In this document: positions 7,627 to 16,987 of the stretch, one piece after another | Layout of the letters: the number at the start of each line of letters is the position of its first letter | How positions within the stretch are numbered: the stretch's first letter is position 1 | From: CAVVSQ01 sp963848825 | Lineage (GTDB): Bacteria > Planctomycetota > Planctomycetia > Gemmatales > Gemmataceae | NCBI GenBank assembly: GCA_963848825.1 | Contig: CAWKFA010000010.1 | Coordinates: 372,001 to 436,000, forward strand | Reading direction: 5' to 3' | Length of the DNA: 64,000 bases | Program-made: the position numbers and the translations under genes | Notes under the pieces: model-generated | Seen by the model: only the letters and a program-made list of their open reading frames with translations | Database searches by the model: none | Told to the model about the DNA's origin: nothing

Positions 7627-10600
7627 TCGGAGACGGGCTGCTACTCATTGAGGGGGGCACCGGGATTTGCCGACGGATGCAGTTGGACGATATAAGCGTC
7701 GAGTAAGCTGACATCGCCCGCATCCACCGAATTGTCGCCGGCAGGATCACCGATGATTGCCGGATCGAGCGCCGGAAATTGGCTGAATCCACTGGCACGG
7801 CCCTGCGCGACATTGTCCACGATGAGATGATCAAGTCCCGTGATCTTGCGGTCGGCATTTACATCGCCAAGATAGGCATTGACGTGGAGTCCACTGACCG
7901 CGACGGCCCCGCCAACGTCGCCGCCGTTGATGACGATGTTACCCAGTACAAGTCGTTCCGTGGCCTGGTATAAATTATTCGCCGCATCGGGCACCACCGC
8001 CACCACGTCACCGAGCACGACGGTTCCCGTCTGTGCCATGCTGTCATGAAAATCGAAGGTGGCGACACCTCCGGCATTCGTGATCAGCGTGAAAACACCG
8101 TTTGAGTCGGTCGCGTCACTATTGTTTCCTTGCAATGTGCCGTTCACACCGAGCAAGGCAGGATTGTAAGTGAGCGTAAAGGTGACGTCCGTTACGCCCG
8201 CGGCATTGTAGAGCGTGATCGGGATCCCGTCTGAACCACCGTTCGCCACGCCCCCGTTGGGGACTTCGATGGGCGTATTGCTGTCGGGCCCGCGTGCGAA
8301 ATCGGGAATGCCGAGAACCGGAGCGGAGTTCATCTGGTAATGGGTCGTGAATGTGGTGACGTAATTGGCGTGGCTGCCGTCGTTGGCGCCGTCCAAGTTT
8401 GTCCCCAGCGCGTCCAAAAAGCCCTGGCTAGAATTGCCGCTGGCCAACGTGACCTGGTAGGTGGCGTCGGGAAGGACCACCGAATCCTTGCCGAACACGA
8501 AACTATTGATTTGCTGCAGATAACTCGACGTCGCCTTGAAAGTGACACTTTGGTTGGACGGTCCTGGAACTAACGAGCCATGAATGTTGCCGACGCCTTT
8601 GTTTCCGACCATCTTTACGACGGGCACCATGGCCGAATTCAGGCCATAAAGAGCCAGGTCTGCGGGAACGATGGGCTTGTTGAAAGTGACCGTAAAGCCA
8701 TCGGGCGTCGGCGCGAACGAGGTAACGATCAAACCTTGAACGACGATCGCGCTACTCGTGCCGCTGACCTTGGGGTTGGTGGTAAGAGGATCGGTGGCCA
8801 TTATTTTTTGACTTCCGGCGGTATTCAAAGTAACGCCAAATACATGGGACCCATCATCCCCGCCAGGGCCAATCGTAAATGGGTAACTCGCGACGATGGT
8901 GGCCGCGGTCGGGTCCGTGCTGGTGAGAGCAATCGTGCCGGCATAATTCGTGGCGAGATTACCGAATTGATCGAGGGCCTGGACGGTGACGTTAAAGGGA
9001 GCGCCCGTGATTTGGGTGCCCGCAGGCGCCGTGATCAGAAAACTTGTGGCCGGCCCGGCGACGACCATGATTGGCACGCTGCTACCCGTTATGGCGGGAG
9101 CTCCGACCTGGGTCGCCACAATACTGGTTTGAGAAACCATTGTCAGCGCCACCGCAAAGGTGCCAACGCCCTGGTTCAGCGTGACACCCGCAGGCAAGAG
9201 AGCGTTGCCGTTGCCACCGTCGGTTAGCTGCACGGTACCCGTATATCCCGTGTCCGTATGGCCGTGATCGTCTTGCGCCGTCACCGTTACCGAAAGGTAC
9301 GATCCGGCCGCAATCTGCGTCGTTGACGGCACGACGCTAAACCTCGTGGTGAGGGTGGACACGATGATCGTCCCTGTGGTGCCGGTAAGACCGGGGGCGG
9401 TCGAATCGCTCGCGGATATGGTCTGAATTCCAGGGCTTTCGAGCGTGGCGGAAAAGGTGCCTGTGCCATCGACAAGCGCCGCGGCGGCTGGCAGGAGTGC
9501 GCTGGTGTCGCTACTGCCAAATTGCACGATGCCCGAGTAGAGACTGCCGCTGGGATTGCCGTATTGATCCTCGGCAGTGACGGTGAACATGATCGGACTT
9601 CCCGAAATCGTCGGGGCCGGTGTCGATATCACGAAGTGGCTAGTCGGGTCAGGCACGGAAATAACGGTCAGTACCACGTCGTTGCCATCGCCGCCGGCAT
9701 AGTTGACGTTGAAAACAAAGCGGCCGATGGCGATGGTTCCCCCTTGAAGCTCAGGCCCGGCAAAAAGTCCGCTGATGGGGGCTGATCCCTGATTGTCGAT
9801 GATTTCAAATTGCTGACCCAGCGTGGGCGTGAACCCATTCGCCAGAGAAAGATTGAGCGCCAGCGCCACCGAGATCGCTGCCCGTTTCGTTTAGGTTAAC
9901 CGTACCGCCCGCGGCGACGATGAGTTGATCGAACTGCCCCGTGCCCGAACCGCCCAGTTCAAGGCTGAGCGTGCCTCCTTGTCCCAACGTCGCGTTGCCC
10001 ACGGTGAGCGGTGCTGTTATACCTGGCGCATCGCCAGGGGAAATGGTACCTCCGCCATCGGTGGCGACGGAATGACTGATCGTGCCCGTACCCGCGAGCG
10101 TGCCGCCGCCAAGGGTGACGGCACTCGCAGTCAAGGCCCCGTCGACAACAAGCGTCCCCGCATTGATTGTGGTTGGTCCAGTGAAGCTGGACACCGACCC
10201 GGTGCCGAGCGTAAAGTTGCCCGCACCCGCTAAAATCAAGCCGCCCGAATCCGGCGGGGCACCCGTGCCATCGTCAATATTACCGGTGAAGATCAAGCTG
10301 GCCGCGTTGGCGAGAGTAAGCGTGTTGCCCTCGAGTGCCACATTACCGGCGCCAGTTAATGAGCCCAGCGTCTGATCGGCGCCGAGAATGAAGCTGGCAT
10401 TGGCGACGACAACCACTCTTGCCAACGCACCCACAGAGGCGGCGTTGTTTGCAATCAGCGTACCGCTCGTGACATTGGCAATTGTCCCATCGACCAGGCT
10501 GGCGGCGGCAGTCGGCAGCGTGGTGGTGCCCGCCCCGCTGAAGGTAAGAACATCGGAATGGCCGCTGTCGTTCAAACTGCCGACATTTAGAAGCACGCCC

Positions 10601-13600
10601 GCGGCTGGACTGAAGGTCGGATTGCCGCCAAGTGTGGTATTTCCCAGGGACAGACCGGCGCCCGTGACCGTGAGCGTGTTGCTGCCAATGTTCAGGGGAC
10701 CCATGATCGCGGGCACGTTGCGCACGTCAATCGTACTATCGACCCCTACCAGCACATTGTTGGTAAAGGTTTGCGTGCCGAGACTTTGACTACCGCTCAG
10801 GCCAAAGACGGCAAGAGAACCACCGCCGCTACGTGTGAATGTAAAGGAAGTAATAATCTTGGATTGCTCCGCGCTGGACAACGTGAAGTCCTGCTCGTAG
10901 AGGCGCGGATTGTCCGGCGTTCCGGAATAGCCAGCGCCGCCCGCCCTGGTGATGCGGCCCAGGCCGGCGATGGCGTAGCCAGTCGATCCAAACCAATCGG
11001 GTACCACCTGGTTCGCGAAGGAAACCGTATCCTGAGAGCCGTCCTGAAAATTGAGGGCCAGGTTATAGGTGGCGTCCCCATTGGTCGCCGCATCCAAAAC
11101 ACTCAGGGTCTGCAAACGGGTCGGCGTGGCGAGACTCAGCGTGTAGTCGCTGGCGTCGGCAGCGAGCAAGACATTGTTAGCCGTATAAGGCTGCAACTGA
11201 AAGCTGACAGCCGGGTTGGCCAGGCTGGCGACGAGGCCATCCGCCGGCAGGCCGCTGCCTGGCGACGAAAATAGCGCGCCGCTCTGATAGAGCACGTTGC
11301 CGGTGTCATCGAGTGCACTCGTTGTCCCCGTGGCCGGGTCGAGTTCGCCGCTTCCCCAGATGACGTCCTGGTTAAAACCAGTGACTGGCAGCGGTTGTTG
11401 CTTCCATTGAGAGGCCTGTAGCGAAAGCTTGCCGCCGGTCAAGGACACTGGACCGGCGCCCAGACCCAGCGGGTTGGTTACGCTGAGCGTGCCGGCACTT
11501 GCGTTCGTGGCGGCATAAGTATTGGCGGCGGCCAAAACCAGTGTGCCCGCGCCGATTTTGTTGAGCGTGCCCGTTCCGGTGACCACACTATTAACAACCA
11601 GCGTAACACCCGAGTCTACATTGAACTTGCTGCTGGCGTCGGCTAGCACATAGTTGAGAGAAGAAGTGAAGGAGCCCCTGGCTTCGAGACTACCTGCATT
11701 GATGGTTACCGCCGCGGAGTTATTCCCAAGGTTGGCGTCCGTGCTAATCGCCACCGTTCCGGCGTTGATGGTGGTTGGTCCCACGAACGTGCTGGGACCG
11801 ATCAGGGTCAAGATCCCATTGCCATTTTTTACGAGAGCCGTGGCTGTTCCCGAAATGGCACTAATGAGGAGCGTATTGCCATTGCCGGCAAACGTGAGCG
11901 CGCCGGCACTCGCATTCAGACTGCCATTGCTGATTGTCAAGATGCCACCATCCGAACCAATCGTGGCGGCGGATGTCAAGGTGATGACGCCGGCGATGCT
12001 GTTCGAGCCTCCCAGGCTCTCGATGGCGCCCGCCCCGTTGGGTCCGCCGCCCGCGATGGCGATCGGACTGCCTGCCGCGAGACTAATTCCACCTGTTGCC
12101 GGCAACTTCAAGGCCGCGCCGCCGGCGACTGTCACGCCGGAGGTTCCCTGGAGAGCGGCGGAATTTCCCAGCAGCACGATGCCGGCATTGATCGTCGTCG
12201 GACCCGTGTAAGGGTCTGCACCATTTAGCGTGAGGGTACCCGCGCCATTTTTGATCAGTCCCGACGGTGCCACACGAAACAGATTGCCGGCGCCGCTATC
12301 GGTTGGCACGGTATAATCGGCGACATTGCCGCCCGAGGTCGTATTGCCCAGCGCGTCGCTGGGCCCATTATCAATTCGAAATACAAAGCCCTTGGTGTTC
12401 GTGAATCCCGTCCAACCGTTGTTGTTCTGCGCATCAGCGCCCGCGCCACCGCCCCCGTTGGCGAAACGAATGTCGATGTTGTGCCAGCCCGCGCTGAGCG
12501 TAATCTCGCCGGTGCCGATGGAGTTGGTATAACTCGGGTCGTTTATATAGGTAACGCCGTCGATCGAGAGCAGAGTACTGTCATCGATGGATTTGGCAAA
12601 GGATAGATAGCCCTTGCCGGTGTTGGAGAAATTAGGAACGTTGATCTGGCCCTGGTAAAACCAGGTATCGTTGGTTGCCCAGATGTGCCTGGAGACGGCT
12701 TGCAACGAATTGTCGTTGCCATTGGTCTCCCCCATGAAGGGGTAGAAGACGGTGTCCCAGCCATAGGAGGCGATGTCGCCCACGGCAGCCAGATCGAGAT
12801 TGCCCGGCCCCTGCGTCTCAAGAAGCCCGGGTGAGCCCGGGCTGTAGGGGGAAGCCACGCCGGAGGCTACCACGATATTGCCAGCTCCCGTGAAGGTGAT
12901 TGTTCCCTGAATGATGGTGAAGCTCGCATTGCTTAAAGTGAGGGTGCCGGCGTCCGCGCCGATGGAGGCCGCCAGAGTCACGGTGATCGGCCCCGCGATG
13001 CTATTGGCCCCGCCCAGGCTTTCGATGGCGCCACCACCGCTCGGCCCAGCGCCTATGATGAAAAAGGCTATCGTACTTGCCAGGTTGATCCCGCCAGCAA
13101 CTGCAAGTTGCAAGCCACCCCCCGCAGCAACAGTTACACTCGGCGTTGAGCCGACGGCTTTGCTATTAGCCAAAACCAAGACGCCGGCATTGACTGCCGT
13201 AGCCCCGGTATAAGTGTTCGAACCATTCAGCGTAACCGTCCCCACCCCGCTCTTGATCACTCCGAATGTGCCCGCCACCACGCCCGCAACCGAAATACCG
13301 CCTGCGCCCCCGAGGGTAACACTGCCGCCCGCAAGATTCAGGCCGGCCAGAGTCAAAGTACCCGCATCCGCAACAATAGTTGCCCCGCCGGATACAAGCA
13401 CGGTACCCGCAATATTGTTAGTTCCACCGAGGCTCTCAAGAGCCCCGCCCGCGGCAGGCCCGGTGCCGCTGATGTTGACTGTCAGCGAAGGGGACAGATT
13501 GATGCCACCCGCGGCGGCCAGTTGCAAGGCCGCCCCAGAGACCACGGTGACATTGGACATGGTACCCAGCGCGTTCGTGTTTCCCAGGACCATGATGCCG

Positions 13601-15976
13601 CCATTGACGTTCGCCGAAACAAAGCCGCTAAATGCACCGGTTACCGTCAGTGTCCCCGGGCCCTGCTTGGTAAGTATGCCGGTGCCACCGGAAGCTTTCG
13701 AAACCGAGCTTGCCAAAGTTACCGAGCCATTATGGGCGAGCGTTAACGAGCCAATGACGATATTGCTGGTCAGCGCGATATTGTTGGCGGTAATCGACAA
13801 GCTTCCCGTGTTCGCGCCGTTGTTACCCAACGACAGGCCGCTATTGACGTTGACGGTGTCCGAGGCGATGTTGCCGGCGATGGTGAGGGCCGCTTTGAAA
13901 TCGAGCGGAGCCGGTGCGCCGACGGTGATCGTATTGGTGGTGCCGGCTGCCGCGTTTATCGCGAGGGAGGTTTTGGGACCTGAAAAAATCGTCGGAGGAA
14001 AAGATCCGCCGCTGACGAGCTCCGACAAGCCGTTGGCGGCGACGCCATCGTCCTCCAGGGTAACGGTGTTGCTCGAACCGGGCAGCTGGACGAACGCATT
14101 GGAAACGGTGCTCTTGTTGGTAAGTGCCGTTATGTTGGCGAAGGTGATGAGATTGCCATCAAGATAAATTGTGCCGGCGTGGGCGCCACTGTAGGTATAC
14201 ACCTCCTTGGTGAAAGTCCCACTCAATATGGTCAGTGAATTACCGCCCGTCAAATCGCCGCCGTTGAAACTGACGGGGACATTGAAATAGCCATTGGAAT
14301 AGTCGATGGTAAGCGAATCGGCCACGCCGTTTTGGCCTGTCACCGTGACGCCGGTGGCGGTCGCGAGCGCCTGGCTTACCAGAACATTATTGTTGCCGTC
14401 GAGTAACTGCAGGTTGGTACCGGAGGTGTCCAGACGCAGGACGAACGTATGAGGGCCGCCTGCCGCTGCCGTATAAACTTCCACGCTCGTCGTGAAGGGG
14501 ATGCCCGCTGACGCGATGCCGTCGGCGACCACCTTCAACGTGAAATTGTTCTGTTGGAGGCCGGCGGGCAAGGCGAACTGCACGGTCTCCGTCGCGGTTC
14601 CCGTGGCGACGTTGGTGTTGCTCCAGTTGAAGGTGCGCGCGTAAAAGACATTGCCGCTGCCATCCGTGAGCTGGACGATGGGATAGTTTTCCGCCATCTC
14701 CGCGTCATCGCCGTAGCTGGCGCCTTCAGAGAGGCCATTGAGCTGCGTACCTGTCAACGTGTAAGTATTGCCGCCATTGGCAACGACGCTAGTTATGGCC
14801 GGCTGCCAGGCCGGGTTGGCGTTCACGCCTGTGCGCAAATTCCCAGAGAGTGCCGCTGGATAAGCTCAGCAGTACGTCGCCGTTGGGCAGCACCAGCATG
14901 CGCTCGAGAAAAGCCGCCTTATTGAGTGCGTCGGTAAGGGCAGTCGGCGTCACTACCGGTGTCAGTGTGTTTGCCACTGGATCGAAATCAAAAAGTTGCG
15001 TGGGCCTGGTGAATATCTTGGGGGATGAAGTATCGGCCGCCAGTAAAACGTGGCCGTTGGGCAGCACGGCGGCCGGCGCGTCGTCTCCGCCCATATTCGC
15101 AGGCAGGCTGGGTCCCTGTGCCCAGGTGTTGGTCGTGGGGTTATAGAGAACGGTGTTGTTGTTGGCGCCGATCTGGAAAAGCCGCCCATCCGGTAACATG
15201 AGGGCCGGCCCGAGTTCGGCGCCGAAGGCGGAACCCGTCAGCGGCACCGGCACCGTCCCGGCATCCACCCACGTATTGGACGACGGCACATAACGCTGGG
15301 CATGCCCCGCCCCCGTTGCGGGGCTGGAGAAGACGTCATAGGAAAGGATGCTGCCGTCGGGCAGCTTGGCCCACGTTTCCTCGTCGCTGCGGTCGCCGCG
15401 CAACTTGGTCGGACCGGTGGCCCAGGTATTGGCGGCAGGGTCATAAAGATAAGTTTGGGCGCCGCTCAAATACCCGACCAGGACCTTGCCATTATTCAGG
15501 ACTTCGGAAGGATCGTCGCCGAAACTGCCGTTGGGAAAGTTGGGGATCGATGTCCAGGTATTCGCCACCGGGTCATATATCTCGCCCGTGTTGTTGAAGT
15601 TGCTGGTGGTTGCGGGGCCGCTATATTCGCCCCCGAGGACAAAGACTTTACCGCTGGGCAGGACATCGGAAGTGAAAAACAAGCGTTCCAGGCTCATGGA
15701 CGCAAGGGTGGTGAACGAACCCGCGATATAACTGCCGGCTGCGTTTGGCGCCAGCCGATACCAGGCTCTGGAGGCATTGTCGCCGCCCCCTTGCAGCATC
15801 ACCGAGCCATCGGCTAACAGCATCATGCTCTGAACGTTGCCCACCGGGCTGCTCAGCGAGGTCCAGGCCGGATTGATACGTTCCTCGAGCTGATCAAACT
15901 CGAGCGTCCGGCGGCGCCGCCAGGTTTTTTTTTCGTTTCGACTGGAAAACAGCGCTTTCAGCCAACCAGGGAACAT
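7288..15976 (-). CDS. Giant surface protein A (whole gene): kelch head, PATR, Ig-like, cohesin/dockerin
   Basis: One gene of about 2,900 codons inferred by joining four minus-strand frames. Order from the N-terminus: basic leader with the planctomycete motif LEFDQLEERINPAW; kelch/galactose-oxidase-like propeller; a beta domain typical of the end of such propellers; long stretches of autotransporter-associated beta-strand repeats; a carbohydrate-binding-like insertion; several Ig-like repeats; a cohesin-like domain; a dockerin-like pair; and a Pro/Ser-rich tail. Frame changes lie near 14,830, 9,870, 7,655 and 7,575. The last two are in G6 runs. It is a tandem paralogue of giant protein B, whose gene ends 78 bases upstream of this start. 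Its probable role is in the cell surface or extracellular matrix. Confidence 0.75.
7641..9869 (-). CDS. Giant protein A, Ig-like repeats, cohesin-like and dockerin-like modules
   Basis: The segment starts with LALNLSLANGFTPTLGQQFEIIDNQG, the closing motif of an autotransporter-type repeat block. Three or more Ig-like repeats of about 100 residues follow, each with the pattern TSFLITAPAG..TVQALDQFGNLATNY..GTIALTSTD. Next comes a cohesin-like beta domain (IPITLYNAAGVTDVTFTLTYNPALL). Two EF-hand-like loops close it: GDVNADRKITGLDHLIVDN and GDPAGDNSVDAGDVSLLDA. These have the Asp/Asn spacing of dockerin type I. Protein B has the same order of modules with similar sequence. The Ca-binding pair suggests calcium-dependent folding or docking. 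Confidence 0.8.
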   Translation of the reverse strand: MALALNLSLANGFTPTLGQQFEIIDNQGSAPISGLFAGPELQGGTIAIGRFVFNVNYAGGDGNDVVLTVISVPDPTSHFVISTPAPTISGSPIMFTVTAEDQYGNPSGSLYSGIVQFGSSDTSALLPAAAALVDGTGTFSATLESPGIQTISASDSTAPGLTGTTGTIIVSTLTTRFSVVPSTTQIAAGSYLSVTVTAQDDHGHTDTGYTGTVQLTDGGNGNALLPAGVTLNQGVGTFAVALTMVSQTSIVATQVGAPAITGSSVPIMVVAGPATSFLITAPAGTQITGAPFNVTVQALDQFGNLATNYAGTIALTSTDPTAATIVASYPFTIGPGGDDGSHVFGVTLNTAGSQKIMATDPLTTNPKVSGTSSAIVVQGLIVTSFAPTPDGFTVTFNKPIVPADLALYGLNSAMVPVVKMVGNKGVGNIHGSLVPGPSNQSVTFKATSSYLQQINSFVFGKDSVVLPDATYQVTLASGNSSQGFLDALGTNLDGANDGSHANYVTTFTTHYQMNSAPVLGIPDFARGPDSNTPIEVPNGGVANGGSDGIPITLYNAAGVTDVTFTLTYNPALLGVNGTLQGNNSDATDSNGVFTLITNAGGVATFDFHDSMAQTGTVVLGDVVAVVPDAANNLYQATERLVLGNIVINGGDVGGAVAVSGLHVNAYLGDVNADRKITGLDHLIVDNVAQGRASGFSQFPALDPAIIGDPAGDNSVDAGDVSLLDAYIVQLHPSANPGAPLNE
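9805..14838 (-). CDS. Giant protein A, autotransporter-type beta-strand repeat region
   Basis: A 1,677-codon open frame, the longest uninterrupted one in the window. Its first 110 residues (ITSVVANGGNTYTLTGTQL, AEMAENYPIVQLTDGSGNVF) match the beta domain that ends kelch-type galactose-oxidase-like propellers. Then come many PATR-type repeats of the form GTLTLNG..TYTGPTTINAGTL, often paired with AIESLGGSNSIAG. A non-repeat insertion starts near VTGFNQDVIWGSGELDPATG and runs to NPRLYEQDFTLSSAEQSKI, with a shared copy in protein B. A second insertion (GWDTVFYPFMGETNGNDNS to LSAGWHNIDIRFANG) looks like a PA14/carbohydrate-binding fold. The region should form a long right-handed beta-helix. Confidence 0.82.
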   Translation of the reverse strand: MRTGVNANPAWQPAITSVVANGGNTYTLTGTQLNGLSEGASYGDDAEMAENYPIVQLTDGSGNVFYARTFNWSNTNVATGTATETVQFALPAGLQQNNFTLKVVADGIASAGIPFTTSVEVYTAAAGGPHTFVLRLDTSGTNLQLLDGNNNVLVSQALATATGVTVTGQNGVADSLTIDYSNGYFNVPVSFNGGDLTGGNSLTILSGTFTKEVYTYSGAHAGTIYLDGNLITFANITALTNKSTVSNAFVQLPGSSNTVTLEDDGVAANGLSELVSGGSFPPTIFSGPKTSLAINAAAGTTNTITVGAPAPLDFKAALTIAGNIASDTVNVNSGLSLGNNGANTGSLSITANNIALTSNIVIGSLTLAHNGSVTLASSVSKASGGTGILTKQGPGTLTVTGAFSGFVSANVNGGIMVLGNTNALGTMSNVTVVSGAALQLAAAGGINLSPSLTVNISGTGPAAGGALESLGGTNNIAGTVLVSGGATIVADAGTLTLAGLNLAGGSVTLGGAGGISVAGVVAGTFGVIKSGVGTVTLNGSNTYTGATAVNAGVLVLANSKAVGSTPSVTVAAGGGLQLAVAGGINLASTIAFFIIGAGPSGGGAIESLGGANSIAGPITVTLAASIGADAGTLTLSNASFTIIQGTITFTGAGNIVVASGVASPYSPGSPGLLETQGPGNLDLAAVGDIASYGWDTVFYPFMGETNGNDNSLQAVSRHIWATNDTWFYQGQINVPNFSNTGKGYLSFAKSIDDSTLLSIDGVTYINDPSYTNSIGTGEITLSAGWHNIDIRFANGGGGAGADAQNNNGWTGFTNTKGFVFRIDNGPSDALGNTTSGGNVADYTVPTDSGAGNLFRVAPSGLIKNGAGTLTLNGADPYTGPTTINAGIVLLGNSAALQGTSGVTVAGGAALKLPATGGISLAAGSPIAIAGGGPNGAGAIESLGGSNSIAGVITLTSAATIGSDGGILTISNGSLNASAGALTFAGNGNTLLISAISGTATALVKNGNGILTLIGPSTFVGPTTINAGTVAISTDANLGNNSAAVTINAGSLEARGSFTSSLNYVLADASSKFNVDSGVTLVVNSVVTGTGTLNKIGAGTLVLAAANTYAATNASAGTLSVTNPLGLGAGPVSLTGGKLSLQASQWKQQPLPVTGFNQDVIWGSGELDPATGTTSALDDTGNVLYQSGALFSSPGSGLPADGLVASLANPAVSFQLQPYTANNVLLAADASDYTLSLATPTRLQTLSVLDAATNGDATYNLALNFQDGSQDTVSFANQVVPDWFGSTGYAIAGLGRITRAGGAGYSGTPDNPRLYEQDFTLSSAEQSKIITSFTFTRSGGGSLAVFGLSGSQSLGTQTFTNNVLVGVDSTIDVRNVPAIMGPLNIGSNTLTVTGAGLSLGNTTLGGNPTFSPAAGVLLNVGSLNDSGHSDVLTFSGAGTTTLPTAAASLVDGTIANVTSGTLIANNAASVGALARVVVVANASFILGADQTLGSLTGAGNVALEGNTLTLANAASLIFTGNIDDGTGAPPDSGGLILAGAGNFTLGTGSVSSFTGPTTINAGTLVVDGALTASAVTLGGGTLAGTGTISHSVATDGGGTISPGDAPGITAPLTVGNATLGQGGTLSLELGGSGTGQFDQLIVAAGGTVNLNETGSDLGGAGAQSFSGEWVHAHAGSAI
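14789..15976 (-). CDS. Giant protein A, N-terminal kelch-like propeller
   Basis: The first 35 residues are strongly basic (RNEKKTWRRRRTLEFDQLEERINPAW). They carry the LExLEER-type motif that planctomycete secreted giants place just before the mature domain. Kelch-like blades then repeat about every 50 residues: MLLADGSVMLQGGG, VLPSGKVFVLGGEYS, VLNNGKVLVGYLSG, KLPDGSILSYDV, MLPDGRLFQIGANN, VLPNGHVLLAAD, VLPNGDVLLSLSSG. Each is followed by a TYLYDPAANTWATG-type strand. The frame ends at 14789 in arginine-rich nonsense, while the next frame carries on with NPAWQPAITSVV. One base is therefore missing or extra near 14,830. Confidence 0.8.
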   Translation of the reverse strand: MFPGWLKALFSSRNEKKTWRRRRTLEFDQLEERINPAWTSLSSPVGNVQSMMLLADGSVMLQGGGDNASRAWYRLAPNAAGSYIAGSFTTLASMSLERLFFTSDVLPSGKVFVLGGEYSGPATTSNFNNTGEIYDPVANTWTSIPNFPNGSFGDDPSEVLNNGKVLVGYLSGAQTYLYDPAANTWATGPTKLRGDRSDEETWAKLPDGSILSYDVFSSPATGAGHAQRYVPSSNTWVDAGTVPVPLTGSAFGAELGPALMLPDGRLFQIGANNNTVLYNPTTNTWAQGPSLPANMGGDDAPAAVLPNGHVLLAADTSSPKIFTRPTQLFDFDPVANTLTPVVTPTALTDALNKAAFLERMLVLPNGDVLLSLSSGTLWEFAHRRERQPGLAAGHN

Positions 15977-16053
15977 TAGAGGCTCCTTGAAGGGGAAGCT
16001 TCAAGTGAACACCGACCGCCCACCACACGTCGCGACCACAACGAAGGCAACGG

Positions 16054-16987
16054 CTAACTATCTATTGCGCCCAACAGGTCCGCGAAAAGTTTATCGAGGA
16101 CGCTGACCGCATCGCTGTTGATTGCATTGGCCGTGGCGGGGCCATTCTTATCGGGCAAGGAACCGTTCCCTGGCAGCGCGGCCGAGAGCTCCAGGTCCGT
16201 GAACAGTTCGTCGGCCGCCTGAGTATAGCGTGACCAGACCGCAAACCACCCATCAATCCCGTTCGGCGCGGCGGCGGGAATTAGGAACGGCAGTTTGCAC
16301 GACAGAAACACCTGATCCCCTGATGGCCGGCCTGTAATAGTTAGAACATTCGGCTCGAACGCCAGCGCAGCGCTAATCAGGATGGTGCCGGCCCCGCTTT
16401 GCCGGTCGGTCGCTTCCTTTCCAAAGGCAGCATTCGTCAAGACGACGAGTGCAGCTTCTTCTGGCGCCAAGTTTGTGGTTTCGGACAAGGGCACTTCGGG
16501 CTCAGCGTGAAACGCGTTCCCGATGTCCGTTGCAAACACGCCGCGCTGCGCTCATTCCAGCCCGCAAGGTGACCCGATCCAGGCCAGGGCTGAGAATCAT
16601 GCCGCTATGAGGATCGGTTAGTGTCGTGTAGAACTGCTGGCCGTCCGGCGCGGTGGAATCGACGAGCCGTACCGTCGTCGCGATCGGCGTTGCGGATTGG
16701 GCGAGGGCCCGGGGCATAAGGTGAAACAGCAGGTTGACCAGACTGCCACCCGCAGGAGCCGCGATCGGCGTGTCGCTGAAGAGTAGAATGCCGATCTGTC
16801 CGCTCTGCGCATCAATCGTCGAAGTTAGCCGCCAACCGCTACCGCCAGCGGGGATCGTGCCAAGGGTGATGTCCGCCGCGGCAATAGTCAGCGCCGTCGG
16901 GTCGTAAGTGAGAGAGAGAGATGCCTGCGTCAGACCAGGACTGCCCTCCGGATGCGGGTGATCGAGGAGGACCGAGACAGCTTGCAC
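16054..16987 (-). CDS. Giant protein B, second cohesin-like domain and C-terminal tail
   Basis: Two frames. The first (16987 to about 16535) has the strand pattern of a cohesin-type domain: ASLSLTYDPTALTIAAADI, GWRLTSTIDAQSGQIGILLF, GGSLVNLLFHLMP. The second (about 16535 to 16054) contains further beta strands (AGTILISAALAFEPNVLTI) and ends in a helical, acidic segment (ADELFTDLELSAAL, SVLDKLFADLLGAIDS). Upstream it joins the end of the main segment (about 17,080) through a third frame reading VGNVNFLDRNLISSPNSVDP. The corresponding tail of protein A is shorter and Pro/Ser-rich. Confidence 0.55.

Noticed and set aside
9925..14167. Long plus-strand open frames opposite giant protein A
   Set aside because: They lie exactly antisense to the repeat protein, have biased composition, no ribosome sites and no recognisable domain. 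They are a by-product of GC-rich repeats on the other strand.
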